Of a stretch of 38,489 bases of DNA, positions 1-8,632 are shown in pieces. Made by a program: the position numbers and the translations under genes. The first letter of the stretch is position 1; the number at the start of each line of letters is the position of its first letter. The notes under the pieces were generated by a model. It had not been told where the DNA came from and ran no database searches. It saw nothing but the letters and a program-made list of their open reading frames with translations. This DNA comes from Nocardia jiangxiensis NBRC 101359. Lineage in GTDB: Bacteria > Actinomycetota > Actinomycetes > Mycobacteriales > Mycobacteriaceae. Location: assembly GCF_000308615.1 (NCBI RefSeq), contig NZ_BAGB01000153.1, positions 1 through 38,489 of the forward strand, given 5' to 3'.

Positions 1-283
1 TGGTGCCAAGTCGTGAAGAAGGAGGCCGGGTAAAACATCACCAAGGACCCACCACCTGCCCAATTACGTGACCGCAGGCACCGGGAAAAACGTGAACGTC
101 GACACTTGGTGGATGCAATCGGGATGAGAAGGGCCCTGATTACTAACAGGCGAGGGGAGAACGGACCTGGCTGGGGCCTGCAAGGCACACGCGTCATCGT
201 CGAAGTCGACAAATCTCCTGAGCATCGAACCGATTGCTCGGTTTTCTGCTGGCTACTCGGCAACTGTCGAGGCACTTCGCAAA
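1..283. other. Left-edge stretch without a recognised gene
   Basis: No coding region that I can support lies here. The plus-strand frame starting at base 1 runs ten codons to a TAA at 31-33. It could be the tail of a gene lying to the left, but ten residues are too few to identify. The rest separates that possible tail from the stop codon of the minus-strand kinase gene at 284. No clear terminator hairpin was found. Confidence 0.3.
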
Positions 284-3200
284 TCAGGATTCAGGCTGCT
301 CGGCGGCCCATACGGCAATCTGTGCGCGTGAGGTGAATCCCAGTTTGGTCAGGATATGTTCCACGTGTCCTGCGGCGGTGCGCTGCGAAATCACGAGCCT
401 GGCGGCGATCGCCTTGTTGGTCATGCCTTGAGCAACAAGGTCGGCGACCTGACGCTCACGCTTGGTCAGATTTCCTGCTGATCGAGGACTCGGCCCGAGG
501 GCCTCGGTGTGTTCGCCGAGCGCGAAGCCGACCGCGGCATCGAAACTCATTGCGGTGCCTTGCTGACGGGCCGCCTCGAATGCTCGCGCTCCGAGTGCTG
601 TGCGGCTGGTGCGGGCGCATCCCTCGCGGTAGGTGAGCAATTTGCGAAACATGAACGCGGAGCTGCCGGCGGCGCGGCCCAATGAATCGGCGGCACCCAT
701 CAAGACAGCGGCGCGTCGCGCTTGGTGCTGCTCTGCCGTGACCCAGGCCAGCGTCTCCAAGCAGCCGGCAGCGACAAGCGGATCCGCCACCAGTCGGGCC
801 GCTCGAATCCCTTGCTGTAACAGGTGGGTTGCGCGCTCGGGTTCGCTCCGTTGCCACACGGAGAATCCCGCTGCCCACAGCCCCCACGAACGAAGCATCG
901 TCTCACCCGCGGATTCGGTGATTGCGAGGGCCTTCTCGAGGGATGTGAGAGCCTGCGCGGTATCACCCTGCAATGCGTAGGCCCATCCGAGCGAAAATAG
1001 CGCATCAAGCTCGAGCCTGTGGTCCCCTGACGCTTCGTAGTTTTCGATGGCGTCGGCAAGCAGGGGACCTGCGCGAGCCAGATCAGTGTCGCCGCCCACC
1101 AGATAGATGTTTCCCTCGGAGTGGGCGAGCAGGGCTCGGAACAGCGGCCCGGCATTCTGTTCGGCCAAACGCCCGAGCTTGGCCACTTTGTCGGTGGCGG
1201 CGGGGAAATCACCCTGCACCGTGGCCATCACACTGGCCTCGTGCAGCGCCTTGGCCTGGTCGGTGGTCCGCGCGCCCGTTGTCAGATCGAGCGCACGCTC
1301 GTACCAGCGGCGTCCTTCGCTGAGTCGTCCACGCCACATCCAGAATAGATAGAGCGCGGTAGTGATCCGCAACGCGCAATCGTTCGATTCTGTCAGGCTG
1401 AATTCCAGTGCTTTCCGTAGATTGGGCAGTTCTCTTTCGAGTCGAGCATCCCACTGCACCTGGCGCGGACCGATCCATTCCGCCTCCGATCGTATCGCCA
1501 GATGCGCGCACCAATCCCGATGCCGCCGAATGTATTCGAGGTAGTCTTCGCCGTCCTCAGCTTTGCCCCTGCCGTACTCCTGAACGGTCTCGAACATTCG
1601 GAAGCGGATCGTGCCGTCGGTTTCGTCGCGGATCACGATCGACTTGTCCACCAGCGCAGACAGTGCATCGAGCAACTCCGATGAGCCGATGTCACCGCCA
1701 CATACCTCCTCGGCCGCGTCGAGCTCGAAACTACCGGCAAACACCGACATCCGACGCCACATCTGCTGCTCGACCGATGTGCACAGGTCGTAGCTCCAGC
1801 CGACGCACCACCGCAGAGTCTGCTGCCGCATCGGCACGCCCCGGCCACTTCGAGTCAGTAGGGTGTATCGGTCGGTCAGCCGCGCGAGGATCTGTTCGGG
1901 TGTCATCGTCCGCAGTCGTGCTGCGGCAAGCTCGATCGCGAGCGGTAACCCGTCCAGTCGAGCGCAAATGTGGGCCACGCTGGCCCTGATGTTGTCGGTT
2001 ACCTCGAAGCCCGGTACTGCCGTGGCGGCGCGTTCGGCGAACAAGGTCACCGCGTCGTGGCGGGTCGTCCCCCGCCGTGCGGGTTCGCTTGTCGGGTCAG
2101 GAAATCCCAACGGCGGCACCGCCAACACGGCTTCGCCGCCTATGTCCAGCGCCTCGCGACTGGTCGCCAGAATCTGGACGTTCGGACATGCTCGCAGCAG
2201 CGTCCCGGCCAGCTCCGCGACCGCTGCGATCACGTGCTCGCAATTGTCCAGCACCAGTAGCATCTCACGTGCGGCCAAGAGTTCCACCAGCACGTCAGGC
2301 ATCGATCGGGAGCCACGGTTTCGCACACCGAGGGCGGCAGCCACCCCATCGGCCAACAACCTCGCATCGCGCAGATCACCCAACTCGACCAGCCACACGC
2401 CGTCGGCAAATTCTCGGTGCACCTTACCCGCGACTCGCAGCGCGAGCCGGGTCTTGCCCACCCCGCCGATCCCAGTCAGAGTCACCAGACGAGACCTCGC
2501 CAACAGGTTTTTGACCTCGGCCACCTGCGACCTCCGATCGACAAAACTGGTCAGCTCAAGAGGCAGGTTCCCGACAACTGTCCCCAAAGGTACCGAGGTA
2601 ACGGCCGATTGGTGGGTGGTTCCCGGTTCGCCCCGAAGCGCCATCTGGTCGACCACGAAACCGTGATTGCGCTGCACCTGCTGCAGCTGCCGACCTAACT
2701 CCACCGCGGTTGGGCGGCTTTGCGGGTCGCGTGACATCGCCGCCTCGATCACTATGCACATGTCGTCAGGAACGCCGCTTTTGCGCAGATCGGGGATCGG
2801 TTGCTCGGTGATCCGCACAAATTGCGCGACCACTTGCTCACCGCTGCAGCGTTCGAAAGCCGCATGGCCGGTCAGGGCACAGAACAACGTGGCTCCCAGA
2901 CCGTACGCGTCCGAAGCCTGGCTCGGGGCGTCACCGGCGCGAACCTCAGGCGCGGTAAACGCCGGCGAACCGGTGATCGTGCCGGTCGCCGTCTCGAATC
3001 CTCCCACGATGTGGGCGATCCCGAAGTCCGTCAACGCAGGTTCGCCGTAGTCGGTGAGCAGAATGTTTCCCGGCTTGACATCACGGTGCAGCACGTCCGC
3101 CCGATGCGCCGTCTCGAGTGCACCCGCGGTCTTCACCCCGAGGTGCAGCACTTCTCCGAGGGACAATGGACCGTTGTGGCGAATGTGTGCATCGAGGGAG

Positions 3201-3523
3201 CCGTGCGCGTGGTAGGGCATCACCAGGAACAGTAGGCCGCTCGTGGTCTTACCGACCTCGAGCATGTCGACGATATTCGGATGACTCGTCAGCCGTCCCA
3301 TCGCCCGTTGCTCGCGAAAGAAACGCTCCCGATTCTCGTCGGACTCGCGGGCGAGGACCTTCACCGCCACCGTGCGGTCCACGGAGAGCTGGGTGCATCT
3401 GTAAACCTGGCCGAACCCGCCCCGCCCGATTTCCTGGGCGTCCTCGAAACCAACAGCGTTCAACTCCGTGACGACGTCAGCCCCGACGTCACATTGCGTC
3501 TTGAACGGATCGTTTTCGACCAT
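284..3523 (-). CDS. Ser/Thr protein kinase - STAND NTPase - LuxR HTH fusion regulator
   Basis: This 1079-aa cytoplasmic signalling protein joins a Hanks-type kinase to a LuxR-type transcription factor. The kinase domain (about 25-285) has a glycine loop GRGGFGQV at 33-40, Lys55, HRD with Asp148, DFG at 166-168 and APE at 191-193, so it should be active. A STAND/NB-ARC-like NTPase follows, with Walker A GIGGVGKT at 351-358 and a Walker B-like LLVLDN near 425. A long TPR-like helical region leads to a C-terminal LuxR helix-turn-helix beginning LTKRERQV in the last 65 residues. The layout matches the PknK-like family of actinobacteria. Such proteins are thought to couple phosphorylation and ligand sensing to DNA binding. 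No membrane segment is visible. The ATG at 3523 places the glycine loop near residue 33, as expected. The target genes are unknown; the gene stands alone. Confidence 0.93.
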   Translation of the reverse strand: MVENDPFKTQCDVGADVVTELNAVGFEDAQEIGRGGFGQVYRCTQLSVDRTVAVKVLARESDENRERFFREQRAMGRLTSHPNIVDMLEVGKTTSGLLFLVMPYHAHGSLDAHIRHNGPLSLGEVLHLGVKTAGALETAHRADVLHRDVKPGNILLTDYGEPALTDFGIAHIVGGFETATGTITGSPAFTAPEVRAGDAPSQASDAYGLGATLFCALTGHAAFERCSGEQVVAQFVRITEQPIPDLRKSGVPDDMCIVIEAAMSRDPQSRPTAVELGRQLQQVQRNHGFVVDQMALRGEPGTTHQSAVTSVPLGTVVGNLPLELTSFVDRRSQVAEVKNLLARSRLVTLTGIGGVGKTRLALRVAGKVHREFADGVWLVELGDLRDARLLADGVAAALGVRNRGSRSMPDVLVELLAAREMLLVLDNCEHVIAAVAELAGTLLRACPNVQILATSREALDIGGEAVLAVPPLGFPDPTSEPARRGTTRHDAVTLFAERAATAVPGFEVTDNIRASVAHICARLDGLPLAIELAAARLRTMTPEQILARLTDRYTLLTRSGRGVPMRQQTLRWCVGWSYDLCTSVEQQMWRRMSVFAGSFELDAAEEVCGGDIGSSELLDALSALVDKSIVIRDETDGTIRFRMFETVQEYGRGKAEDGEDYLEYIRRHRDWCAHLAIRSEAEWIGPRQVQWDARLERELPNLRKALEFSLTESNDCALRITTALYLFWMWRGRLSEGRRWYERALDLTTGARTTDQAKALHEASVMATVQGDFPAATDKVAKLGRLAEQNAGPLFRALLAHSEGNIYLVGGDTDLARAGPLLADAIENYEASGDHRLELDALFSLGWAYALQGDTAQALTSLEKALAITESAGETMLRSWGLWAAGFSVWQRSEPERATHLLQQGIRAARLVADPLVAAGCLETLAWVTAEQHQARRAAVLMGAADSLGRAAGSSAFMFRKLLTYREGCARTSRTALGARAFEAARQQGTAMSFDAAVGFALGEHTEALGPSPRSAGNLTKRERQVADLVAQGMTNKAIAARLVISQRTAAGHVEHILTKLGFTSRAQIAVWAAEQPES

Positions 3524-4278
3524 CGGCTACTCGTGACCTGATCCCAGTGGGTACAAGCCAGATTATCTGCTGATGCTCCCGGCTGATAGAACCGGGCATT
3601 GCACCCCAAGGGCACGGTGTTGTGTTCGGTCGCATCGAATGTCCATGCGGAGTCCCAGTCACTTGGCGCGGCGTTCCTGCGGTCTGAGCATGCGAGATGT
3701 CCTCCGCAGGCGTGGTACGCCGACGCGCTCGGCGGGTGGCCGGCGTTCCGTCCGTGGCTGAGGTGGCTGTGAGCGGTGCCTTCCATAATCCGTCGGTCCA
3801 ATGGCTCAGCCTGCGTTGCGGTGGGCGATGGCTTGACTCTCCAGCAGACACCCGGGGATCGAATAGATTGTGGACGCCGACGAGGGCGCTGGCGGGTGTT
3901 CGGTCGCCGAAGACCTCGCGGCGCACAACTTTGTTGGCGGCGGAGCCTTTCTTCGGAGAGCTACACCGACGTACCAAGGCCGCAGGTCGACAACCTGCGG
4001 CCTTGGTGATTCTGCGGACGTTTCGTTGCGGCTAGCTGCTCTCGGGCTCTGCTCGAACGGGGCGGAGTGAACGGATGGGACGACCCTATCGCAGTTTTGG
4101 CATCCACCACCGCCCGTCGACGGCGTGCAGGTCTGGTCCGGCACTTGCTGATGGAGACCTTTGACGCGGGGGTGGTTAATCATGTCCGATGACATCACCC
4201 TGGCTGGGCAGTAGGAAGTTGATTCCGGTGCAGGCATCGATGTGCCGCCGCCGCACCGATAATGCTATTGAGCGCCGG
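3524..4278. other. 755-nt stretch without a convincing gene
   Basis: The kinase promoter (reading left) should lie near 3524-3600, and the 3' end of the SDR gene bounds the right side. Open frames exist on both strands (for example minus 3489-3977 and 3806-4237), but they have mixed composition, no good ribosome site and no family I recognise. The only clear structure is a perfect 15-bp hairpin at 3973-4007. Composition is less codon-structured than the flanks, so this may be decayed DNA or a remnant of an old insertion. I cannot prove either. Confidence 0.5.
3973..4007. terminator. Perfect 15-bp stem hairpin, probable transcription terminator
   Basis: The left arm ACCAAGGCCGCAGGT (3973-3987) pairs perfectly with ACCTGCGGCCTTGGT (3993-4007) around the 5-nt loop CGACA. 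It lies downstream of the minus-strand LLM-SDR operon, which ends at 4279. Actinobacterial intrinsic terminators often consist of a GC-rich stem without a U tract, and no clear U tract follows on either strand. The roughly 270-nt distance from the SDR stop is long, so it could instead belong to a lost gene. Confidence 0.6.
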
Positions 4279-5052
4279 TCATGAGGCGGATGGGTCCGCT
4301 GGCGGGTAAAGTCCGTTTCCCGCGCTTGCGCCGCCGTCTACCGGCAGGGCGACGCCGTTGATGTACGAGGCGGCGGGAGACACAAGAAACTCTGCTGCGG
4401 CTGCGATTTCATCTGGTTCAGCCCAGCGTCGGAGCGGAACTACGGACGCAATCTTTGCGAACAGATCGGGGTTGTCCCTTTCTATCGGGATGCTCAATTC
4501 GGTGCGGATTGCTCCGGGGCAGACCGCATTCACCCGGATCGACTTGGGGCCGAGCTCGCGAGCCAAGGACTTGACGAGACCGACGGCCCCGAACTTGCTG
4601 GCCGAATACTCCGACATCATGGTGTCACCGCCGAGGCCGTTGACCGAGGCGATTACCAGGGCTGCGGGATGGGGGCTGTGCAGGAGGGCGGGGATGCTTG
4701 CGCGAAACCCGTAGAAGAGGCCCTTGAGATTGACGTCGAGGTGCTTGTTCAGCGAGGCCTCTGTCATATCGGTAATCGATGATGCGGCCATGACGCCCGC
4801 ATTGAGAACGATCGCGTCGAGGCGGCCGTACCGAGCGACCGCGGCGTCCACCATCGCTTGATTGTCCGAAGGGCTGGCGACGTCGGCCCGAATGGTGGAG
4901 ACGCCGGGCAGTGCGCCGGCCCAGTGATCCAAAGTTTTCAGATTGATGTCAGCGGCGAGGACGGACCACCCATGATGGGCGAGACGGGTGGCTATTGCCC
5001 GGCCGATACCGGCAGCCGCGCCGGTCACGATCGCGGATGTTTGTTCGGTCAT
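4279..5052 (-). CDS. Short-chain dehydrogenase/reductase (classical SDR)
   Basis: This 257-aa NAD(P)-dependent oxidoreductase carries all classical SDR marks: cofactor motif TGAAAGIG at 10-17, NAG at 84-86, Asn108, catalytic Ser136 and YSASK with Tyr149 and Lys153. A conserved PG motif follows (VNAVCPGAIRT). Such enzymes interconvert alcohols and ketones. The frame is open far upstream, but the ATG at 5052 gives a normal family start (MTEQTSAIVTG), and upstream residues are arginine-rich readthrough of the neighbour. It begins 14 nt after the stop of the LLM monooxygenase gene, so the two form an operon. The substrate is unknown. An Asp in the second strand region (ADIN, 35-38) suggests a preference for NAD(H). 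Confidence 0.93.
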   Translation of the reverse strand: MTEQTSAIVTGAAAGIGRAIATRLAHHGWSVLAADINLKTLDHWAGALPGVSTIRADVASPSDNQAMVDAAVARYGRLDAIVLNAGVMAASSITDMTEASLNKHLDVNLKGLFYGFRASIPALLHSPHPAALVIASVNGLGGDTMMSEYSASKFGAVGLVKSLARELGPKSIRVNAVCPGAIRTELSIPIERDNPDLFAKIASVVPLRRWAEPDEIAAAAEFLVSPAASYINGVALPVDGGASAGNGLYPPADPSAS

Positions 5053-5066
5053 GTCGAGCCTGATTT

Positions 5067-6272
5067 CTAACGAGTCGAGCTGGAGTCGAACGGGGTGGCG
5101 GCGAGATTGCGGTCTGCGGCGATCTTGTCGGCCATGGCGCCGTAGCGCATCCGGAGGGTGCGGTGGACCGGGTCGGTGTCGAATCGGGGCACAACCTTCT
5201 CGCCGAACACTCGAAGAGACTCTGCGGCAACCTCTGCGGGCAGGTCCATGGGGAGCTGGAACCCGATTTGGTCGACGCCCATATCGGCGTAGGGCTGGAG
5301 TTGCTCGGCGACTTCGTCCGGGTCTCCGCAGATCAGGAATTGCGATTCGATCAACTCGTCGATCTGCTCGAGTGTCGGCGTGGGATCCACATCCGGCCAA
5401 ATATTGACACCCTCGGGATGGGCGAACGTGTCGTGATAGAGGTATACGAGCGAGAGCATTTTATTGAGACCTGCCCTGACCATCTGCCGACGCGCTTCTC
5501 TGCCGTCCTCCATGCACAGGATGGTGGTGAAGAGGGCAAAGTTATCGTTGATGAACCGGCCGACCGGCTCCGCCTTCTCGATTGCCTGCTTGTATTTTTC
5601 CACATACGGACGCATGCCATCCATTCCGGCAACGATGAAGCCGAACCCCAGTGCGCCGATTCCGTGGCGCCCGGCCTTCTCGAATGTCGGGAGGTTGCCG
5701 ACTGCAACCCACATGGGCGGGTGGGTATCAGGACCGCCGAGCGGTTTGGGAATGACGTTGCGAGGCGGCACTGAGAACGATTTTCCCTCGAATGAGTACG
5801 GTTTACCGCCGCCCATCCTTGGATCGCCACTGCTCCACATCTTCTTGAATTCCCAGATTACCTCATCCCAATTCTCTCTGGTCTGGGACGGTTCAAGACC
5901 GAAAGTAGCGACCTCCCAGGATCCTGCGCCGCGGCCCGTGCCGAATTCGAATCGGCCGAGCGAGAGGTGATCGACCATTGCCACACGCTCGGCTAGCCTG
6001 TAGGGGTGATTCGCTGTCGGATTCAAAGGCCAGATGCCCGACCCGACATGAATCCGTTCCGTCTGGGCCAAGGCGTATGGAATGAACACTTCACTGGCCG
6101 ACAGATGCGAGTAGCGCGTGAGTCCGTGGTGTTCGTTCGCCCACGCGTACTTGATTCCACATCGGTCGGCGATCTTGATGAGTTCGATGTCCGTCATCAA
6201 GGTGTCGTGTTCGGATCGGTAATCGGTGAAGTCACCCATCAACGGCCCCATGCAGCCCAAAGCGAACTCCAT
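5067..6272 (-). CDS. LLM-class (luciferase-like) flavin-dependent oxidoreductase
   Basis: This 401-aa TIM-barrel protein belongs to the bacterial-luciferase-like superfamily, whose members use FMNH2 or F420. Family signs are the N-terminal strand MEFALGCMGPL, the YAWANEHHG segment, a GSGIWPLN-type turn, FEFGTGRGAGS with the flavin-phosphate-binding arginine region, and a C-terminal GDPDEVAEQLQPYADMGVDQIGFQ segment. The ATG at 6272 is preceded by AGGAG at a good distance, and the 28 further upstream codons lack family features. It is the first gene of a two-gene operon with the SDR. It may oxygenate a substrate that the SDR then oxidises, or the reverse. Sequence alone does not tell FMN from F420 use. 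Confidence 0.88.
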   Translation of the reverse strand: MEFALGCMGPLMGDFTDYRSEHDTLMTDIELIKIADRCGIKYAWANEHHGLTRYSHLSASEVFIPYALAQTERIHVGSGIWPLNPTANHPYRLAERVAMVDHLSLGRFEFGTGRGAGSWEVATFGLEPSQTRENWDEVIWEFKKMWSSGDPRMGGGKPYSFEGKSFSVPPRNVIPKPLGGPDTHPPMWVAVGNLPTFEKAGRHGIGALGFGFIVAGMDGMRPYVEKYKQAIEKAEPVGRFINDNFALFTTILCMEDGREARRQMVRAGLNKMLSLVYLYHDTFAHPEGVNIWPDVDPTPTLEQIDELIESQFLICGDPDEVAEQLQPYADMGVDQIGFQLPMDLPAEVAAESLRVFGEKVVPRFDTDPVHRTLRMRYGAMADKIAADRNLAATPFDSSSTR

Positions 6273-6604
6273 TGTTTTTCTCCTGACTATTAGGCTGTTG
6301 CTGTGGCATGTGTGGACTTCGGGCGCGTATCGAGTGCGGATCGATCTAGTGGGCACTGATACGTGCGCATCGCGCTATTTCATCTGTTCGATCGGCAGTT
6401 GGCTGCGCCGCATATCCCTCATGTCGCCGGGTGTGGAATCCTCTCGCACGGGATAATGAGGGTGCCTGTTCCGAGGGGTTATGTCACTGTGTGCCGGAAC
6501 TGTGATTAGGGTAACGTCGCGCAGTGACAAAAGCAAGGGTTCGGCCCATTTTCGGCCAATAGATCAATGAAGCTTCGAATCGGTGCTGGTCGGACGACGG
6601 GCTG
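6273..6604. other. 332-nt intergenic region upstream of the LLM-SDR operon
   Basis: No gene is supported here. The region must hold the promoter of the minus-strand LLM-SDR operon and the 3' end of the TetR gene's transcript. The Shine-Dalgarno for the LLM gene (AGGAG on the minus strand) lies just right of 6272. The one notable structure is an inverted heptamer pair within 6483-6528, listed separately. Confidence 0.5.
6483..6528. promoter_or_regulatory. Spaced inverted repeat GTCACTG / CAGTGAC, possible operator
   Basis: GTCACTG at 6483-6489 and its exact reverse complement CAGTGAC at 6522-6528 are separated by 32 nt. They lie about 210-255 nt upstream of the LLM start and 77 nt right-hand of the TetR stop. 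A dimeric repressor such as the adjacent TetR protein could bind here, but the spacing is wide for a single TetR dimer and a 7-bp match can occur by chance. Confidence 0.25.
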
Positions 6605-7210
6605 TCAGTCGGTCGGGTGTGGAATGAGCAGCCGGAGCATCTCTGTCATGATCTTGAGTACATCCTCATCCGGGTGGTTCACCCAGTACTCGTGCGCGCC
6701 TACGGTAGCTCCGTGCACGGCCTGACCGACCGCGATGGCAATCAGGTCCTTGCCGCCACGGCGATCGGCGACGAACTCTGTGGCCGCGTTGCGCCATGCG
6801 GCATGGCGAGATGTCGCCTTCTCCTGAACCTCCGGCACAGTCAGGGTCAACGTTGCTCGATGCAGCGCCCACGAACTCCCCGGCCGGTAGTCCAATGCCT
6901 GGGGTGCGACTCGGCAGAGCACCTCGTCGTATGGTTCGTCCGGGGGCGCTGCGGCCAGGAGCTCGCGGAAGCGCTGAACTTCAGCGGCCGACTCGACCCA
7001 CAGCGTGTCCGCCTTCGTCGAGAAGTATCGAAAGAACGTCCGACGACTGACTCCCGCCACGGCCGCGATTTCGTCGACCGATGTCGCCTCGAACCCCTTG
7101 CGCAGGAACAACTCCAACGCGATCTCAGCGAGCTCACGGGCACTGGTGGACGGCGGCCGACCGCCGCGGTCCACCGTCTCTGCCGGGCCCGGGGCACCTT
7201 TCGACGACAT
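6605..7210 (-). CDS. TetR/AcrR-family transcriptional regulator (MftR-like)
   Basis: This 201-aa repressor-type protein has an N-terminal TetR helix-turn-helix at about residues 22-70, with the typical FEATSVDEIAAVAGVSRRTFF and YFSTKADTLW segments (broken here). The C-terminal ligand domain is helical and more variable. The HTH resembles the MftR subgroup of actinobacterial TetR proteins, which in mycofactocin loci respond to acyl-CoA. No mycofactocin biosynthesis gene is visible here, so this is only a subgroup resemblance. I chose the ATG at 7210 (MSSKGAPG); the frame is open for 52 more codons with unlikely composition. It starts 55 nt after the DUF3263-like gene and may be the last gene of the MBL-AKR operon or have its own promoter. 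Confidence 0.9.
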   Translation of the reverse strand: MSSKGAPGPAETVDRGGRPPSTSARELAEIALELFLRKGFEATSVDEIAAVAGVSRRTFFRYFSTKADTLWVESAAEVQRFRELLAAAPPDEPYDEVLCRVAPQALDYRPGSSWALHRATLTLTVPEVQEKATSRHAAWRNAATEFVADRRGGKDLIAIAVGQAVHGATVGAHEYWVNHPDEDVLKIMTEMLRLLIPHPTD

Positions 7211-7265
7211 GTGACTGATTCTCACATGTGCGCCGTGGTTCCGGGGCCGGAGGTTCGTCGTGCTC

Positions 7266-7508
7266 TCAGACCGGTCTGTGGGATGACGGATGTCGCGTCG
7301 TCGAGAGATAGGCGCGCAATACATATCGTGCGTGCTGGCGCAACGGGCGATCGGACCGGGCCCCACGATTCGCGAGAATCGCGCCGACTCGCGCCCTGAA
7401 TTGCGTGTGTGTGAGGCCGAAGGTCGTCATCAAATCCTCGCTGCGAGGGCCGCCGAACGGCTCCCATATTAGCGCAAAATCGATCAGGGCTTGTTCGTCG
7501 GTATTCAT
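7266..7508 (-). CDS. Small DUF3263-like protein
   Basis: This 80-aa protein has an N-terminal segment (DEQALIDFALIWEPFGG) followed by a predicted helix-turn-helix-like region (LMTTFGLTHTQFRARV). It resembles the actinobacterial DUF3263 family, small proteins of unknown function with a likely DNA-binding fold. The start codon overlaps the stop of the aldo/keto reductase gene by 4 nt (ATGA at 7505-7508), which argues strongly that it is translated and coupled. The C-terminus is Arg/His-rich. I am fairly sure the gene is real and less sure of the family name. Confidence 0.65.
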   Translation of the reverse strand: MNTDEQALIDFALIWEPFGGPRSEDLMTTFGLTHTQFRARVGAILANRGARSDRPLRQHARYVLRAYLSTTRHPSSHRPV

Positions 7509-8605
7509 GACGGCCGCCACGGAGCGAGGTCGAACTTACCACGCAGCATTGACTTGTGCGGCTCTACGAAGAATTCGTGCGGTGAAACGATATCGATCGC
7601 ACTCGCGGAATCGAGCCGCTGTCGCAACTCGGCGGGGATGGCGAGCGCTGCGGCGCCGAGATTTTGAACGAACTGCTCGACGCGGGTTGCTCCCAGGATG
7701 ATCGATGTAACGCCAGGTCGGCCGGCCAGCCATGCCAGCGCCACCTGAGCCGGGGGCGTGCCCATTTCGGCTGCAACCTCGTGCAGTGTCTGCAGGATGC
7801 GCCAGTTGCGTTCCTTGTTGCGGTCGAACAGCGGAGACCCGGACATCGTATCGAGTCGACCCTTCGATACTTCTTCGGTGCCGTGGTCGGCAGTACGAGC
7901 CGTGTCGAGGGATTTGTATTTGCCGCTGAGAAAACCTGATCCGAGCGGGCTCCAGGTGCAGACTCCGACGCCGAGTTCCTGGGTCGCAGGAATATGCTCG
8001 CGCTCGATGTATCGCGAGACGAGTGAGTACTCCATCTGTAATGCAATCGGCCGCTCTTTGCCGCTGCGGGTGGCGATCGCGTGGGCCTGAGCCAGGTACC
8101 AGGCAGGTACGTTCGAAAGCCCGTAGTGAAGGATTTTACCGGACTTCACCAGTCCATCGAGAGTACCGACGACCTCGTCCGCTGGAGTGACCATATCCCA
8201 GAAATGCATCCAATACAGGTCGATATAGTCTGCGCCGAGGCGGCGCAGCGAGGTTTCCACGGCACTGTGGATATTCTTCCGGCCGTTTCCGCTGGCGTTT
8301 GGATTGTGTTCGTCGGTACTGGGTGTAAACTTGGTTCCGATCACTATTCGATCGCGAAGTCCGCGGTCCCGGATGAACGCTCCCACCAGCTCTTCGCTCT
8401 GGCCGGTCATATAGGTGACAGCCGTGTCGACGAAGTTTCCGCCGGCATCCACATACAGGTCGAACAGCTTTCGGGCGGTCTCCTCATCCGTGCCCCAGGC
8501 ACCAGCGTTGAACTTGTTCGTGGATCCGAATGTCATGGCGCCCAGGCAGAACGGGCTCACTCGCAGGCCCGAGCGCCCCAGGAGGGAGTATCGATTGCTC
8601 AGCAT
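7505..8605 (-). CDS. Aldo/keto reductase
   Basis: This 366-aa NADPH-dependent TIM-barrel oxidoreductase has the catalytic tetrad Asp60 (FVDTAVTY), Tyr65, Lys92 (GTKF) and His134 (YWMHFWD). It starts MLSNRYSLLGRSGLRVS, a typical AKR N-terminus. The length suits the larger group related to YajO/IolS-type proteins. The ATG at 8605 is preceded by GAGGA. It lies 27 nt after the MBL-fold gene and overlaps the small DUF3263-like gene by 4 nt, so the three are one operon. It probably reduces or oxidises a carbonyl compound; the substrate is unknown. Confidence 0.93.
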   Translation of the reverse strand: MLSNRYSLLGRSGLRVSPFCLGAMTFGSTNKFNAGAWGTDEETARKLFDLYVDAGGNFVDTAVTYMTGQSEELVGAFIRDRGLRDRIVIGTKFTPSTDEHNPNASGNGRKNIHSAVETSLRRLGADYIDLYWMHFWDMVTPADEVVGTLDGLVKSGKILHYGLSNVPAWYLAQAHAIATRSGKERPIALQMEYSLVSRYIEREHIPATQELGVGVCTWSPLGSGFLSGKYKSLDTARTADHGTEEVSKGRLDTMSGSPLFDRNKERNWRILQTLHEVAAEMGTPPAQVALAWLAGRPGVTSIILGATRVEQFVQNLGAAALAIPAELRQRLDSASAIDIVSPHEFFVEPHKSMLRGKFDLAPWRPS

Positions 8606-8632
8606 ATTGAATTCCTCACTGTGCCTGTCGTG

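Noticed and set aside
1863..2666. Long plus-strand open frame opposite the kinase gene
   Set aside because: It is a Ser/Arg/Pro-rich antisense reading of the conserved NTPase region, has no ribosome site and no family marks.
3489..3977. 162-codon minus-strand frame, considered as a transposase remnant
   Set aside because: No DDE motif, no terminal repeats and no family resemblance I can defend.
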